Assembly: GCA_028684915.1 (NCBI GenBank)
Contig: JAQUEZ010000188.1
Location: 1 to 11,789 of the forward strand
Source: Desulfobulbus sp.
GTDB lineage: Bacteria > Desulfobacterota > Desulfobulbia > Desulfobulbales > Desulfobulbaceae
Reading direction: 5' to 3'
Length of the DNA stretch: 11,789 bases
In this document: in pieces, positions 6,740 to 11,789 of the stretch
Layout of the letters: every line of letters begins with the position of its first letter
How positions within the stretch are numbered: the stretch's first letter is position 1
Notes under the pieces: model-generated
Databases searched by the model: none
The model's input: only the letters and a program-made list of their open reading frames with translations
What the model was told of the DNA's origin: nothing
Program-made: the position numbers and the translations under genes

Positions 6740-6797
6740 GCCCAACGCCTAAATTAAGCCCGCCGCGAAGCGGTATCGGCTAGGGTGAAAGTTAATT
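6740..6797 (-). repeat. attC: Integron attC recombination site (59-base element)
   Basis: On the - strand the 58-base site starts with AATTAAC (R'' type, one mismatch to RYYYAAC, 6791-6797) and ends with GTTGGGC (6740-6746), an exact GTTRRRY core. Inside, TTAAGCC (6754-6760) pairs with GGCTA (6778-6782) with extra unpaired bases, as in L boxes. The centre folds as CCGC-GAA-GCGG (6763-6773). Spacing closely follows classic attC sites such as that of aadA cassettes. The stop codon of the upstream gene (6792-6794) lies within the R'' core and the next gene starts 18 bases beyond R', which is the normal cassette arrangement. No integrase gene is present. Confidence 0.7.
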
Positions 6798-7325
6798 GCC
6801 AGTTGCAAGATCTGACAGATACCACCGCCTATGAAGCTCATTTAGATCTTCCATTTGCTTGCCAATAACTCCAAGTACCCCTCCCGTCCATGCGCCGAAT
6901 ACCTGTTTGCCGTCAAGGTCGTAAATATTTTCGGGCAACGTACGGAGCGTATAGACAGGATTTTGAATGCCATACTCTGCACCTAAAGTGTGAAAATAAT
7001 TCCCTTTCAGCATGAATTTCGGATTGCCCTTACAAGAAAGGATGACAAGGTTGATTTTATTGTTCTTTAGGATTTCTGCTGATTGCAACAGGGTGCGAGT
7101 GACATCAGCTGGGCTGTTATTTCCAGAGACACTGCGAAGGTCAAACACCAAGATATTAGGGTCTGTAAACCACTTGTAATGAACAAATATATCCACACCT
7201 TTGTTCCTTGGATCGACTGAGATCGCTTGTGAGGCAGGCCGAGATACCGTAGTATAATTCCAAAGAGCAACTGCGACGAGTCCAATGAAGACTGATATTG
7301 TTGCTGCGATTAAACGACGGGCCAT
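6792..7325 (-). CDS. Hypothetical membrane-anchored protein, cassette gene
   Basis: The ATG at 7325 has a GGAG motif 6 bases upstream, so I prefer it to an upstream ATG at 7364 that lacks a good RBS. This gives 177 aa. A short positive N-terminus (MARRL) is followed by one membrane span (about residues 6-22) and a soluble domain of ~150 residues, probably periplasmic. That domain mixes strands and helices (VDIFVHYKW, NILVFDLRSV, INLVILSCKG), an alternating alpha/beta pattern with no catalytic motif I know. Its stop codon lies inside the attC at 6740-6797, so it is best read as the gene of an integron cassette. Unknown-function membrane proteins are frequent among cassette genes. No family recognised. 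Confidence 0.75.
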   Translation of the reverse strand: MARRLIAATISVFIGLVAVALWNYTTVSRPASQAISVDPRNKGVDIFVHYKWFTDPNILVFDLRSVSGNNSPADVTRTLLQSAEILKNNKINLVILSCKGNPKFMLKGNYFHTLGAEYGIQNPVYTLRTLPENIYDLDGKQVFGAWTGGVLGVIGKQMEDLNELHRRWYLSDLATGN

Positions 7326-7366
7326 AATCTCTCCTGTGGCAGTTAAATGCCAAAGCTCTGTCATCT

Positions 7367-7435
7367 TGAGCCAAGAATGTGCTGTCCTTAATAGGTATTG
7401 CCAATCTATCCCCCAATACCCAAGCGAAAGGCTCA
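7367..7435. repeat. Nested inverted repeats between the nuclease and cassette genes
   Basis: TGAGCC (7367-7372) pairs with GGCTCA (7430-7435). Inside it, GGTATTG (7394-7400) pairs with CAATACC (7414-7420) around 13 bases. The whole 69-base structure fills most of the gap between the thermonuclease stop and the cassette-gene start. It has no T-run and no TAAC/GTTA pair at the ends, so it is neither a clear terminator nor a clear attC. Confidence 0.3.
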
Positions 7436-7465
7436 GTTATTCCAATAAATTTAAGCCATTAAGGA

Positions 7466-8170
7466 TTACGGCCTGCAGTTGCCACAAGGCGAATATCCTG
7501 CCGCAATAGCCTCCTCTCTTGACCGAAAGACAACTGTACAGTTCTTGCAGTTGTAATCCTTGCAACTTGATCGATGAAATTTGTGGCTTCTCAGGTTGCC
7601 ATGGAACACACCAGCGACATCGTTGTGAGTGGGTTGTTCCACGGGAGCACTGATTTGTGCATTGGTCGACTGCTGCTCACCGCCATGGCGCCATTCCCAC
7701 GGCGGCATGGGGGCGGCATCCTTCCAGAGTCCCAATTGGGCCGACTGAGCAGACTGCTGGTTCTGCGACCAGTTGCTGCAAAACGAGAGCGTGCAGTACT
7801 GCGAGTACACCCAGGCGTACCCGGCCCGCACCATGGCTTGATTAACGCTGGCGCCGTCTGCAAACACCAGGGCGACCGTTCTCCCATAGCGATCTTGGTC
7901 AATGTTCTCTACGGTAATGTTTCGACCAGTTATTAAACTCTTGAGCGCAGCGGCAGACGCCTGCCCAAACGGTTGCGATTTTTCCGGGGCGTCTATACCA
8001 TACAGGCGGATTTTGATTTGGGAGTTGTTGGCGACAACTTTAATGGTGTCGCCGTCGGTGACGCTGACGACTTTGACGGGCACAGCCTCTGCAGCAAATG
8101 ACAGAGTGGCAATGAAGATGGACAGAATGACAGAATACAGCAAAGCCACCGCTGATTTCCTGGTAAGCAT
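7466..8170 (-). CDS. Secreted thermonuclease (SNase family) with C-terminal Cys cluster
   Basis: SNase enzymes cut DNA and RNA with Ca2+. The ATG at 8170 (AGAGGTG just upstream) gives 234 aa; a GTG two codons earlier is less well placed. Residues 1-27 look like a signal peptide (hydrophobic stretch ending LSFAAEA). The SNase domain spans ~30-150 with VTDGDTIKV (D39, D41), RLYGIDAPE (R55, D60, E63) and DRYGRTVALV (R97), matching the catalytic Arg-Glu-Arg set. After a Pro/Gln-rich linker, the last ~45 residues carry a zinc-binding-like module (H-x-x-S-C, CKNC, CGNC) seen at the C-terminus of some bacterial nucleases. The enzyme should act in the periplasm or outside the cell. It is less AT-rich than the genes to its left, so it may have a different origin. 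Confidence 0.9.
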   Translation of the reverse strand: MLTRKSAVALLYSVILSIFIATLSFAAEAVPVKVVSVTDGDTIKVVANNSQIKIRLYGIDAPEKSQPFGQASAAALKSLITGRNITVENIDQDRYGRTVALVFADGASVNQAMVRAGYAWVYSQYCTLSFCSNWSQNQQSAQSAQLGLWKDAAPMPPWEWRHGGEQQSTNAQISAPVEQPTHNDVAGVFHGNLRSHKFHRSSCKDYNCKNCTVVFRSREEAIAAGYSPCGNCRP

Positions 8171-8247
8171 GAACACCTCTCGGAAATGTGGATCAGGGCA
8201 CTACGTGTAAAGTTTTCTGATTCTTTGTGAAAAAATATGACCTCAAG

Positions 8248-8276
8248 TCTCTAGCATGGATTTGTGGTATTGACAA
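8248..8276 (-). promoter_or_regulatory. Possible sigma70-type promoter for the thermonuclease gene
   Basis: On the - strand TTGTCA (8271-8276) as -35 is followed 17 bases later by TAGAGA (8248-8253) as a weak -10, leaving a leader of roughly 70 bases before the ATG at 8170. The -35 is good; the -10 matches only 3 of 6 positions. Confidence 0.3.
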
Positions 8277-8297
8277 GAACGGATTTTTTCGAATTTT

Positions 8298-8319
8298 CAA
8301 TAGGTAAGTTTACCTATTG
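8298..8319. repeat. 22-bp near-perfect palindrome overlapping the RHH gene stop
   Basis: CAATAGGTAA (8298-8307) and TTACCTATTG (8310-8319) are perfect 10-base arms with only two bases between them. The TAG stop of the ribbon-helix-helix gene (8314-8316) lies inside. The very short centre argues for a protein-binding site rather than an RNA hairpin, and no T-run follows on the - strand. It lies between the RHH gene and the thermonuclease promoter, so the RHH protein is one candidate binder. Confidence 0.5.
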
Positions 8320-8535
8320 CTCGCCTTGTTCAACGTCCTTCAGTTCATCACCAAGGCTGATCTGGTAGTGCTGTTTGAGCGCTTCCTCGATCACATGCCC
8401 CCGGTCATTCTCCTGCTGATCGATCCATTGCCAGATCCAGGCAGGGAGGCGGATGGCCTTTACTTCCCTCTTTAAAGTCACATCCACGGGCTTTCGCCCT
8501 TGGCCGCGTCCAGCGCCGCCGCGTCCTTTGATCAT
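8314..8535 (-). CDS. Small ribbon-helix-helix-like protein
   Basis: The 73-aa product begins with a Gly/Arg-rich arm (GRGGAGRGQGRKPVD), then REVKAIRLPAWIWQWIDQQE and a helix (GHVIEEALKQHYQ). This strand-helix-helix order fits small MetJ/Arc/CopG-type DNA-binding proteins, though CopG proteins usually end in a second helix just like this one and then stop. Here ~15 acidic residues follow. The ATG at 8535 has a strong AAGGAGGAG RBS. It lies 12 bases after the 55-aa gene and is probably cotranscribed with it. A DNA-binding regulator is the likely role; its target is unknown, but the palindrome at 8298-8319 overlapping its stop is a candidate. Confidence 0.7.
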   Translation of the reverse strand: MIKGRGGAGRGQGRKPVDVTLKREVKAIRLPAWIWQWIDQQENDRGHVIEEALKQHYQISLGDELKDVEQGEQ

Positions 8536-8547
8536 GCTCTCCTCCTT

Positions 8548-8715
8548 TTATTCAGCTCTTTCGTAACCGGCTCTGACCAACCGCTCGCCGTCGGCCAGGG
8601 TAACCACCCAGAATAGGCCGTTGTCGCCCAGAATGATGTCCATTGGTTTGATGGCCCGTTCGGTGAACCGGGTGGCCATGGCTAAGGTGTTAAATTCAAA
8701 TTTCTGGATGGTCAT
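8548..8715 (-). CDS. Small phage protein of unknown function (55 aa)
   Basis: The ATG at 8715 with AAGGAG upstream gives a 55-aa protein (MTIQKFEFNTLAMATRFTER...); a start at 8763 would lie inside the promoter region and has no RBS. The sequence seems to form a small alpha/beta unit ending LADGERLVRAGYERAE. No cysteine motif, membrane span or known domain is visible. It is the first gene of a two-gene - strand operon with the RHH-like gene, divergent from the lysis operon. Codon use is GC-rich like the phage backbone, so this pair may be native to the phage rather than part of the AT-rich cargo. No function assigned. Confidence 0.65.
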   Translation of the reverse strand: MTIQKFEFNTLAMATRFTERAIKPMDIILGDNGLFWVVTLADGERLVRAGYERAE

Positions 8716-8750
8716 TGTTTGCTCCTTGGGTTGCGTTCCTTGTTGGTGAA

Positions 8751-8783
8751 TAATGTATAACATTAAACAATCGGACGCATCAA
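8751..8783 (-). promoter_or_regulatory. Promoter with embedded operator-like repeat for the RHH operon
   Basis: On the - strand TTGATG (8778-8783) is followed after 17-18 bases by TTATAC/TATACA (8754-8760), a reasonable sigma70-type pair, about 35-40 bases upstream of the ATG at 8715. The -10 sits inside an inverted repeat, TAATGT-ATA-ACATTA (8751-8765), as expected of an operator that blocks the promoter. The RHH-like product might bind it to control its own operon. Confidence 0.45.
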
Positions 8784-8903
8784 CGACAAAGAGCAGAGAA
8801 ATCGAGTTATTTACCAGAAATTGCTCAGTTTCTATGTAATTTTAGCGCTGTATTCGCGCAGCCTTATAGCTCCCTCCCATCTCCCCTATATTTCCATCGT
8901 CAC

Positions 8904-8969
8904 CATGGCTCGGACAAGCCATGCATTCTCCTTTTCCTTGGGACAGGGGCGGGTCTCGCAGCCCGCCCC
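8904..8969 (+). repeat. Two hairpins in the leader of the lysis operon
   Basis: CATGGCT/AGCCATG (8904-8910/8917-8923) forms a 7-bp stem with a 6-base loop, followed by a T-rich stretch (CATTCTCCTTTTCC). GGGGCGGG/CCCGCCCC (8946-8953/8962-8969) forms an 8-bp GC stem with an 8-base loop. They lie in the 291-base gap before the lysozyme gene. The first could be a weak terminator shielding the late operon from upstream reading. Nothing else in 8784-9006 can be called with confidence; a late promoter is expected there. Confidence 0.45.
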
Positions 8970-9006
8970 GTCTTGGGGTTGAGATCCTTACCCATGACGA
9001 GGGACC

Positions 9007-9552
9007 ATGAGTTTTGCCAACGCATTCGCGACCACCATGCAACATGAGCAGGGCTACGCCAACAACCCCAAAGACACGGGCGGCGAGACCTACATGGGCA
9101 TTGCCCGCAACAAGCATCCCCAGTGGCCAGGCTGGCCGATCATCGACGCCTGCCGCAAAGCGGGCCAGGCTTTGTCCCTGGAACCAAAGCTGACCGACTT
9201 GGTGCGGGAGTTCTACTTCAACGAGTTCTGGCAGCCGCTGCAGTGCCACCAGATCGACCCGGTGAGCCCGGAGGTGGCTGAGGAACTGTTCGAGGCCTCG
9301 GTCAACTGCGGACCAGGCAACGGGGTCAAGTTCCTGCAACGCGCGCTCAACGCCCTTAACTCCAGCCAACGGTTGTACCCGGATCTGTCCGAGGACGGGG
9401 CCATGGGCGCCAAAACTCTGGAGACCACCTTGATCTGTTTGCGTAAACGGCCGCCGCGCCTCCTGGTGAAGTGCCAGAACGGCGAACAGTACCTCCACTA
9501 CAAGAACTGGCGGCAGCACGAAGACTTTCCGGGCGTGTTCGCCCGCATCTGA
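9007..9552 (+). CDS. Phage endolysin, GH108 lysozyme with C-terminal peptidoglycan-binding domain
   Basis: The enzyme cleaves the glycan strands of peptidoglycan to lyse the host at the end of phage growth. The 181-aa protein opens with the GH108 signature: HEQGYANNPKDTGGETYMGI (residues 13-32), where E14 is the expected catalytic acid. The C-terminal half, from the NCGPGNGVKFLQRALN segment to DGAMGAKTLETTL and beyond, matches the PG_binding_3 domain usual in this family; length is normal. No signal peptide is seen, so release through a holin is expected. The ATG at 9007 follows CGAGGG closely. It is the first gene of the late operon, as lys is in Mu. Confidence 0.92.
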   Translation: MSFANAFATTMQHEQGYANNPKDTGGETYMGIARNKHPQWPGWPIIDACRKAGQALSLEPKLTDLVREFYFNEFWQPLQCHQIDPVSPEVAEELFEASVNCGPGNGVKFLQRALNALNSSQRLYPDLSEDGAMGAKTLETTLICLRKRPPRLLVKCQNGEQYLHYKNWRQHEDFPGVFARI

Positions 9553-9579
9553 ACCATCACTCAACCCCAAGGAGACACC

Positions 9580-10077
9580 ATGCACCCACTGTTCACCGCA
9601 CAACGCTTCAAGCAACTCGCGCCCATCCTGGCCTTTGTCTTGGCGGCACTCCTGCTGCTGATCACGCTTACCGCCTGTTTTGCCGACAAGGGCGCTTCCA
9701 CCCTGGGCAACGGCAAGGTGGACGCTGTTGAGGCGGCCACCCTCCGCGTGGCCGTGGGGCTTGCCTTTACCGCCCGGCCCGATACGGCGCTTCCCGCCTA
9801 TACCGCTGCCACCGCTGTGCTGGCGGTGCTTGGCGAGGACAGCGAGAGCGTGCCGGCCTCGATCATTGATCAGGTGATCGCGGACAAGCTCAACGCTTTG
9901 AACTTGGACCCGGCAACCCGAGCGTCAGTCAACGACCTGGCGCTGTTGATCAAAACCCGGATCGTGGAGCAACTGGGCGTTGACTCCAGCGGCGCCCAGA
10001 AGGTGGTGGTGGTGCGGGAGATCGTTGAGATCGTCCGGGAGACGGCTGCGGCCCGGCTGGAACTCGCTGGCCGGTAA
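9580..10077 (+). CDS. Membrane-anchored or lipoprotein-like lysis-region protein
   Basis: This 165-aa protein has AAGGAG 5 bases before its ATG and directly follows the lysozyme. A hydrophobic N-terminal segment (about residues 13-32) ends in LTAC (C33), which fits a lipobox, so it may be an inner- or outer-membrane lipoprotein; alternatively it is a simple membrane anchor. The rest is Ala-rich and helical with no Pro-rich Rz1-like stretch, so I do not call it a spanin. The C-terminus (VVVVREIVEIVRETAAARLEL) looks like an amphipathic helix. Its place between lysozyme and the TraR gene fits a lysis accessory. The stop overlaps the next ATG (TAATG). Confidence 0.7.
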   Translation: MHPLFTAQRFKQLAPILAFVLAALLLLITLTACFADKGASTLGNGKVDAVEAATLRVAVGLAFTARPDTALPAYTAATAVLAVLGEDSESVPASIIDQVIADKLNALNLDPATRASVNDLALLIKTRIVEQLGVDSSGAQKVVVVREIVEIVRETAAARLELAGR

Positions 10078-10286
10078 TGGACGAAGCGGATCACGCCCAA
10101 GCCAGCCGTGAACACTTCGACCGCCTGGCGCTCAAGCGCTGCCAGGAGGCCATGCCCCAGGGCGAGTCGGCCCTGGAGTGCGAGGACTGCGGCGAACCCA
10201 TCCCCGAGGCCCGGCGCAAGGCGGCCCAAGGCTGCACCCGCTGTGTGGATTGTCAGCAAACCCATGAGCAAAGGAGACCCCGTTGA
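10077..10286 (+). CDS. TraR/DksA-type C4 zinc-finger protein
   Basis: DksA/TraR proteins bind in the secondary channel of RNA polymerase and alter transcription initiation. This 69-aa protein has the hallmark CEDCGEPIPEARR (C35, C38), then CTRCVDC (C53, C56, C59), the zinc-finger layout of the short TraR group, with a helical N-terminus. Small TraR-like genes between lysozyme and terminase genes are common in Mu-like phages. The start overlaps the upstream stop; the stop overlaps the TTG start of the next gene. It probably helps tune host or phage transcription late in infection, but this is from family knowledge. Confidence 0.88.
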   Translation: MDEADHAQASREHFDRLALKRCQEAMPQGESALECEDCGEPIPEARRKAAQGCTRCVDCQQTHEQRRPR

Positions 10287-10693
10287 ACGGAGAACTGAGC
10301 ATCATCAACACCCTGATCACCACTCTGGGCGCACCGGGACTGCTGATCGTCTGCATGCTGGCCCCGACCGTGATCATGGCCTTCATGTACCTTGACCATC
10401 GCCGGGCCGAGCGGATGCGATTGTCCGCCGTGCAACTGGAAGCAGACCGCGAGATCAAGCACCGCGAAGACATCACCGGCTTTCGCGAGATGGTGATGCA
10501 GATGCTGGCCGCCCAGGAGAAGCGGTTTGAAGAGGTGGTCCGCAACTACGAGAACAACGTCATCCTGGTCCAGGGCTATGAGAAGCTGGCCAACGACCTG
10601 GCCGGGATCATCCACCTCAACACCCAGTCCATGACCAAGCTGGTCGACCGGATCGACGGGCACCTGCTCAAAGGAGGCAGAAATGTTGGATAA
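10283..10693 (+). CDS. Single-span membrane protein with coiled coil, late phage gene
   Basis: The start is a TTG at 10283 with AAGGAG (10271-10276) 6 bases upstream and overlaps the TraR stop. The 136-aa product has one membrane span (about residues 15-37, LGAPGLLIVCMLAPTVIMAFMY) and then a long charged helix, probably a coiled coil (residues 38-95), ending with helical repeats. The topology suits a DUF2730-type Mu gp25/26-like protein or a holin-like factor, but I cannot choose. It could form the export hole for the lysozyme, as no better holin candidate is visible. Its stop overlaps the next gene by 11 bases. Confidence 0.7.
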   Translation: MNGELSIINTLITTLGAPGLLIVCMLAPTVIMAFMYLDHRRAERMRLSAVQLEADREIKHREDITGFREMVMQMLAAQEKRFEEVVRNYENNVILVQGYEKLANDLAGIIHLNTQSMTKLVDRIDGHLLKGGRNVG

Positions 10694-10940
10694 CGAACGG
10701 CTGACCAGACGCGGCCTGTTGGCGGAGAAAGAGAGCCGGGTGCGGGAGCTGGAGTCCTCGATGCAGGGCGACATCTTTGCCGTGCGGGCGGCGCTTGAAC
10801 CCTTTGTGCCCCTGACCGAGATCAGGCCGGACCAGGCTGCGGCGCAAGCGGTGGAGCTGGCCGGCAAGCATGCCGAGTACCTGGGCCTTTTGGCAGACAT
10901 TTCTGCCCTGAAACGCGCCCTGGGGATGGCGGGGAGTTAA
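10683..10940 (+). CDS. Small coiled-coil phage protein, unknown function
   Basis: The ATG at 10683 has AAAGGAGG (10669-10676) upstream and overlaps the end of the membrane-protein gene. The 85-aa product is almost fully helical (RLTRRGLLAEKESRVRELES near the start, then a second helix from about residue 50) and highly charged, so a coiled-coil partner is likely. In Mu-like phages the position between the single-span protein and the small terminase is filled by small poorly known proteins of this size. Stop TAA at 10938-10940, 4 bases before the next ATG. No family recognised. Confidence 0.7.
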   Translation: MLDNERLTRRGLLAEKESRVRELESSMQGDIFAVRAALEPFVPLTEIRPDQAAAQAVELAGKHAEYLGLLADISALKRALGMAGS

Positions 10941-10944
10941 AAAG

Positions 10945-11532
10945 ATGCCCGAGTCCTACGGATGGGAGACTATTGAGGCTGCCGAGGAGTTGTACATCCT
11001 CGACGGCCTCACCTTTGAGCAGGTGGCCGAACGCACGGGCGTCTCCGTCACCCAGCTCAAACGGTGGTCCGCCGATTCAACCCCTTCCTGGCCGGACCGG
11101 CGGCGGGAGTATCGCCAGGCCCAGGTCTCGGTGCGGCGTGGGGTGATGCTCGCGAAAGCGAAGCTGATCGAGTCGGTGATCAACGAGGAGGATCCCCAGA
11201 AGGCCTATGCCTTTTCCTCGTTGGTGGGCTCGGGCCAGGTGATTGAGCAGGAGGCCCGGCAGCGCAGCGGCGTTGCCGAGAGACCAGCGACCAACGAGAT
11301 GGCGCCGCCGGCTGATCCGGCCAACATGATCGATGGCCTCAAGTTGGCTCTGCAGCAGAAGATCGCCACCCTGATCCAGCAGCCGGGCGCGCTGACCCTG
11401 GCGGCGATCAAGGAGCTGCAGCAGGCCATGGCCATGCTGGAGCAGCTGAACAAACAAGGCCAGGGCGAGCCATCCCAGGCCATGACCCCGGAACAACTGC
11501 AGGCCGAGATCAAGCGGGTCTATGGGATCTGA
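10945..11532 (+). CDS. Probable small terminase subunit (HTH protein)
   Basis: The small terminase subunit recognises phage DNA and starts head filling. The 195-aa protein has an N-terminal helix-turn-helix (about residues 20-45: LTFEQVAERTGVSVTQLKRW), like the DNA-binding part of DUF1804-type terminase small subunits, then a helical central region and a Gln-rich C-terminal helix. GGGGAG precedes the ATG at 10945. The stop codon is overlapped by the ATG at 11522 of the gene encoding a Walker-A protein that reads as the large subunit, the usual order. It does not look like the DUF3486 protein at this position in Mu itself. Role inferred from the HTH and context. Confidence 0.7.
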   Translation: MPESYGWETIEAAEELYILDGLTFEQVAERTGVSVTQLKRWSADSTPSWPDRRREYRQAQVSVRRGVMLAKAKLIESVINEEDPQKAYAFSSLVGSGQVIEQEARQRSGVAERPATNEMAPPADPANMIDGLKLALQQKIATLIQQPGALTLAAIKELQQAMAMLEQLNKQGQGEPSQAMTPEQLQAEIKRVYGI

Positions 11533-11789
11533 ACTGTTCTATCCCTATCAGCAGCGGTGGGCCGGCAACGACAGCCGGTTCAAAATCGGCATGTTCGCCC
11601 GCCAGACCGGCAAGACCTTCACCACCACCTTTGAGGTGGCCAGCGACAGCCAACTGGCGGATCTGGGCGGCAAGCGGGCGCGGTGGGTGATCCTCAGCCG
11701 GGGCGAGCGCCAGGCCAAGGAAGCCATCGAAGAGGGCGTCAAGCGCCATTGCCAGGCCCTGGGCTCGATTGTGCGCAGCTATGAGCAAG
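11522..11789 (+). CDS. Large terminase subunit, N-terminal part (cut by window end)
   Basis: The large terminase is the ATP-driven motor that packs DNA into the head and cuts it. The ATG at 11522 overlaps the preceding gene by 11 bases and the frame stays open to the window end (89 codons). Residues 21-33 (KIGMFARQTGKTF) form the ATPase Walker A region, with K31 and T32 as the key residues, in the style of Mu gp28-like terminases. A strand follows (RARWVILSRGERQAKEAIEEG). The Walker B and nuclease parts lie beyond the window. Confidence 0.85.
   Translation, partial: MGSELFYPYQQRWAGNDSRFKIGMFARQTGKTFTTTFEVASDSQLADLGGKRARWVILSRGERQAKEAIEEGVKRHCQALGSIVRSYEQ

Noticed and set aside
8842..9615. 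257-aa open frame on the - strand across the lysozyme region
   Set aside because: It is the reverse shadow of the GC-rich lysozyme gene and has no RBS or recognisable domain.
10253..10900. 215-aa open frame on the - strand
   Set aside because: Shadow of two + strand late genes that overlap each other and have good RBSs; low-complexity, unrecognisable protein.
1..11789. CRISPR array, tRNA or rRNA genes
   Set aside because: No evenly spaced direct repeats and no cloverleaf or rRNA-like sequence seen on either strand.

Overview
The window is the left-centre part of a Mu-like prophage, probably in a GC-rich Desulfobacterota/deltaproteobacterial host. The host call is weak: it rests on base composition and the general look of the proteins. 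The phage genes lie on the + strand in Mu order: a MuA transposase fragment, a DUF3164 remnant, two small early genes, gemA, mor, then after a long interruption the lysis cassette (GH108 lysozyme, a membrane-anchored protein, a TraR/DksA zinc finger, a single-TM protein, a coiled-coil protein), a small terminase subunit and the start of the large terminase subunit.

Bases 1-652 record a deletion. The N-terminal DNA-binding part of MuA runs to about base 575 and then passes directly, in another frame, into what reads as the last ~25 codons of a DUF3164 protein. The MuA catalytic core and everything normally between the two genes (MuB, Gam and others) are absent. As seen here, the element could not transpose by itself. 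The early block from 748 to 2390 (two unknowns, GemA, Mor) looks intact, with overlapping or closely spaced genes.

Bases 2391-8763 are an accessory island between mor and the lysis genes. All its genes lie on the - strand, and much of it is clearly more AT-rich than the phage backbone. Right to left it holds a 55-aa protein and a ribbon-helix-helix-like protein (one small operon with its own promoter), a secreted thermonuclease with a C-terminal Cys cluster, two membrane-anchored proteins of unknown function, an AlbA_2/GHKL-ATPase protein (COG2865-like), a small broken gene, and a 411-aa protein ending in a PD-(D/E)XK nuclease domain. The last two main genes are plausible anti-phage or DNA-processing cargo.

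The most unusual feature is an integron attC-type recombination site at 6740-6797, between the two membrane-protein genes. It overlaps the stop codon of one gene and ends just before the start of the next, as in integron gene cassettes. A second, weaker attC-like structure (2427-2505) overlaps the stop of the nuclease gene, and an isolated core site (4036-4042) precedes the broken small gene. All three are oriented with the - strand genes. This suggests that part of the phage cargo came from integron cassettes. No integron integrase is in the window.

Bases 9007-11789 are a compact, GC-rich + strand late operon with start/stop overlaps. It would be expected to be switched on by the Mor/C-family activator at 2070-2390.
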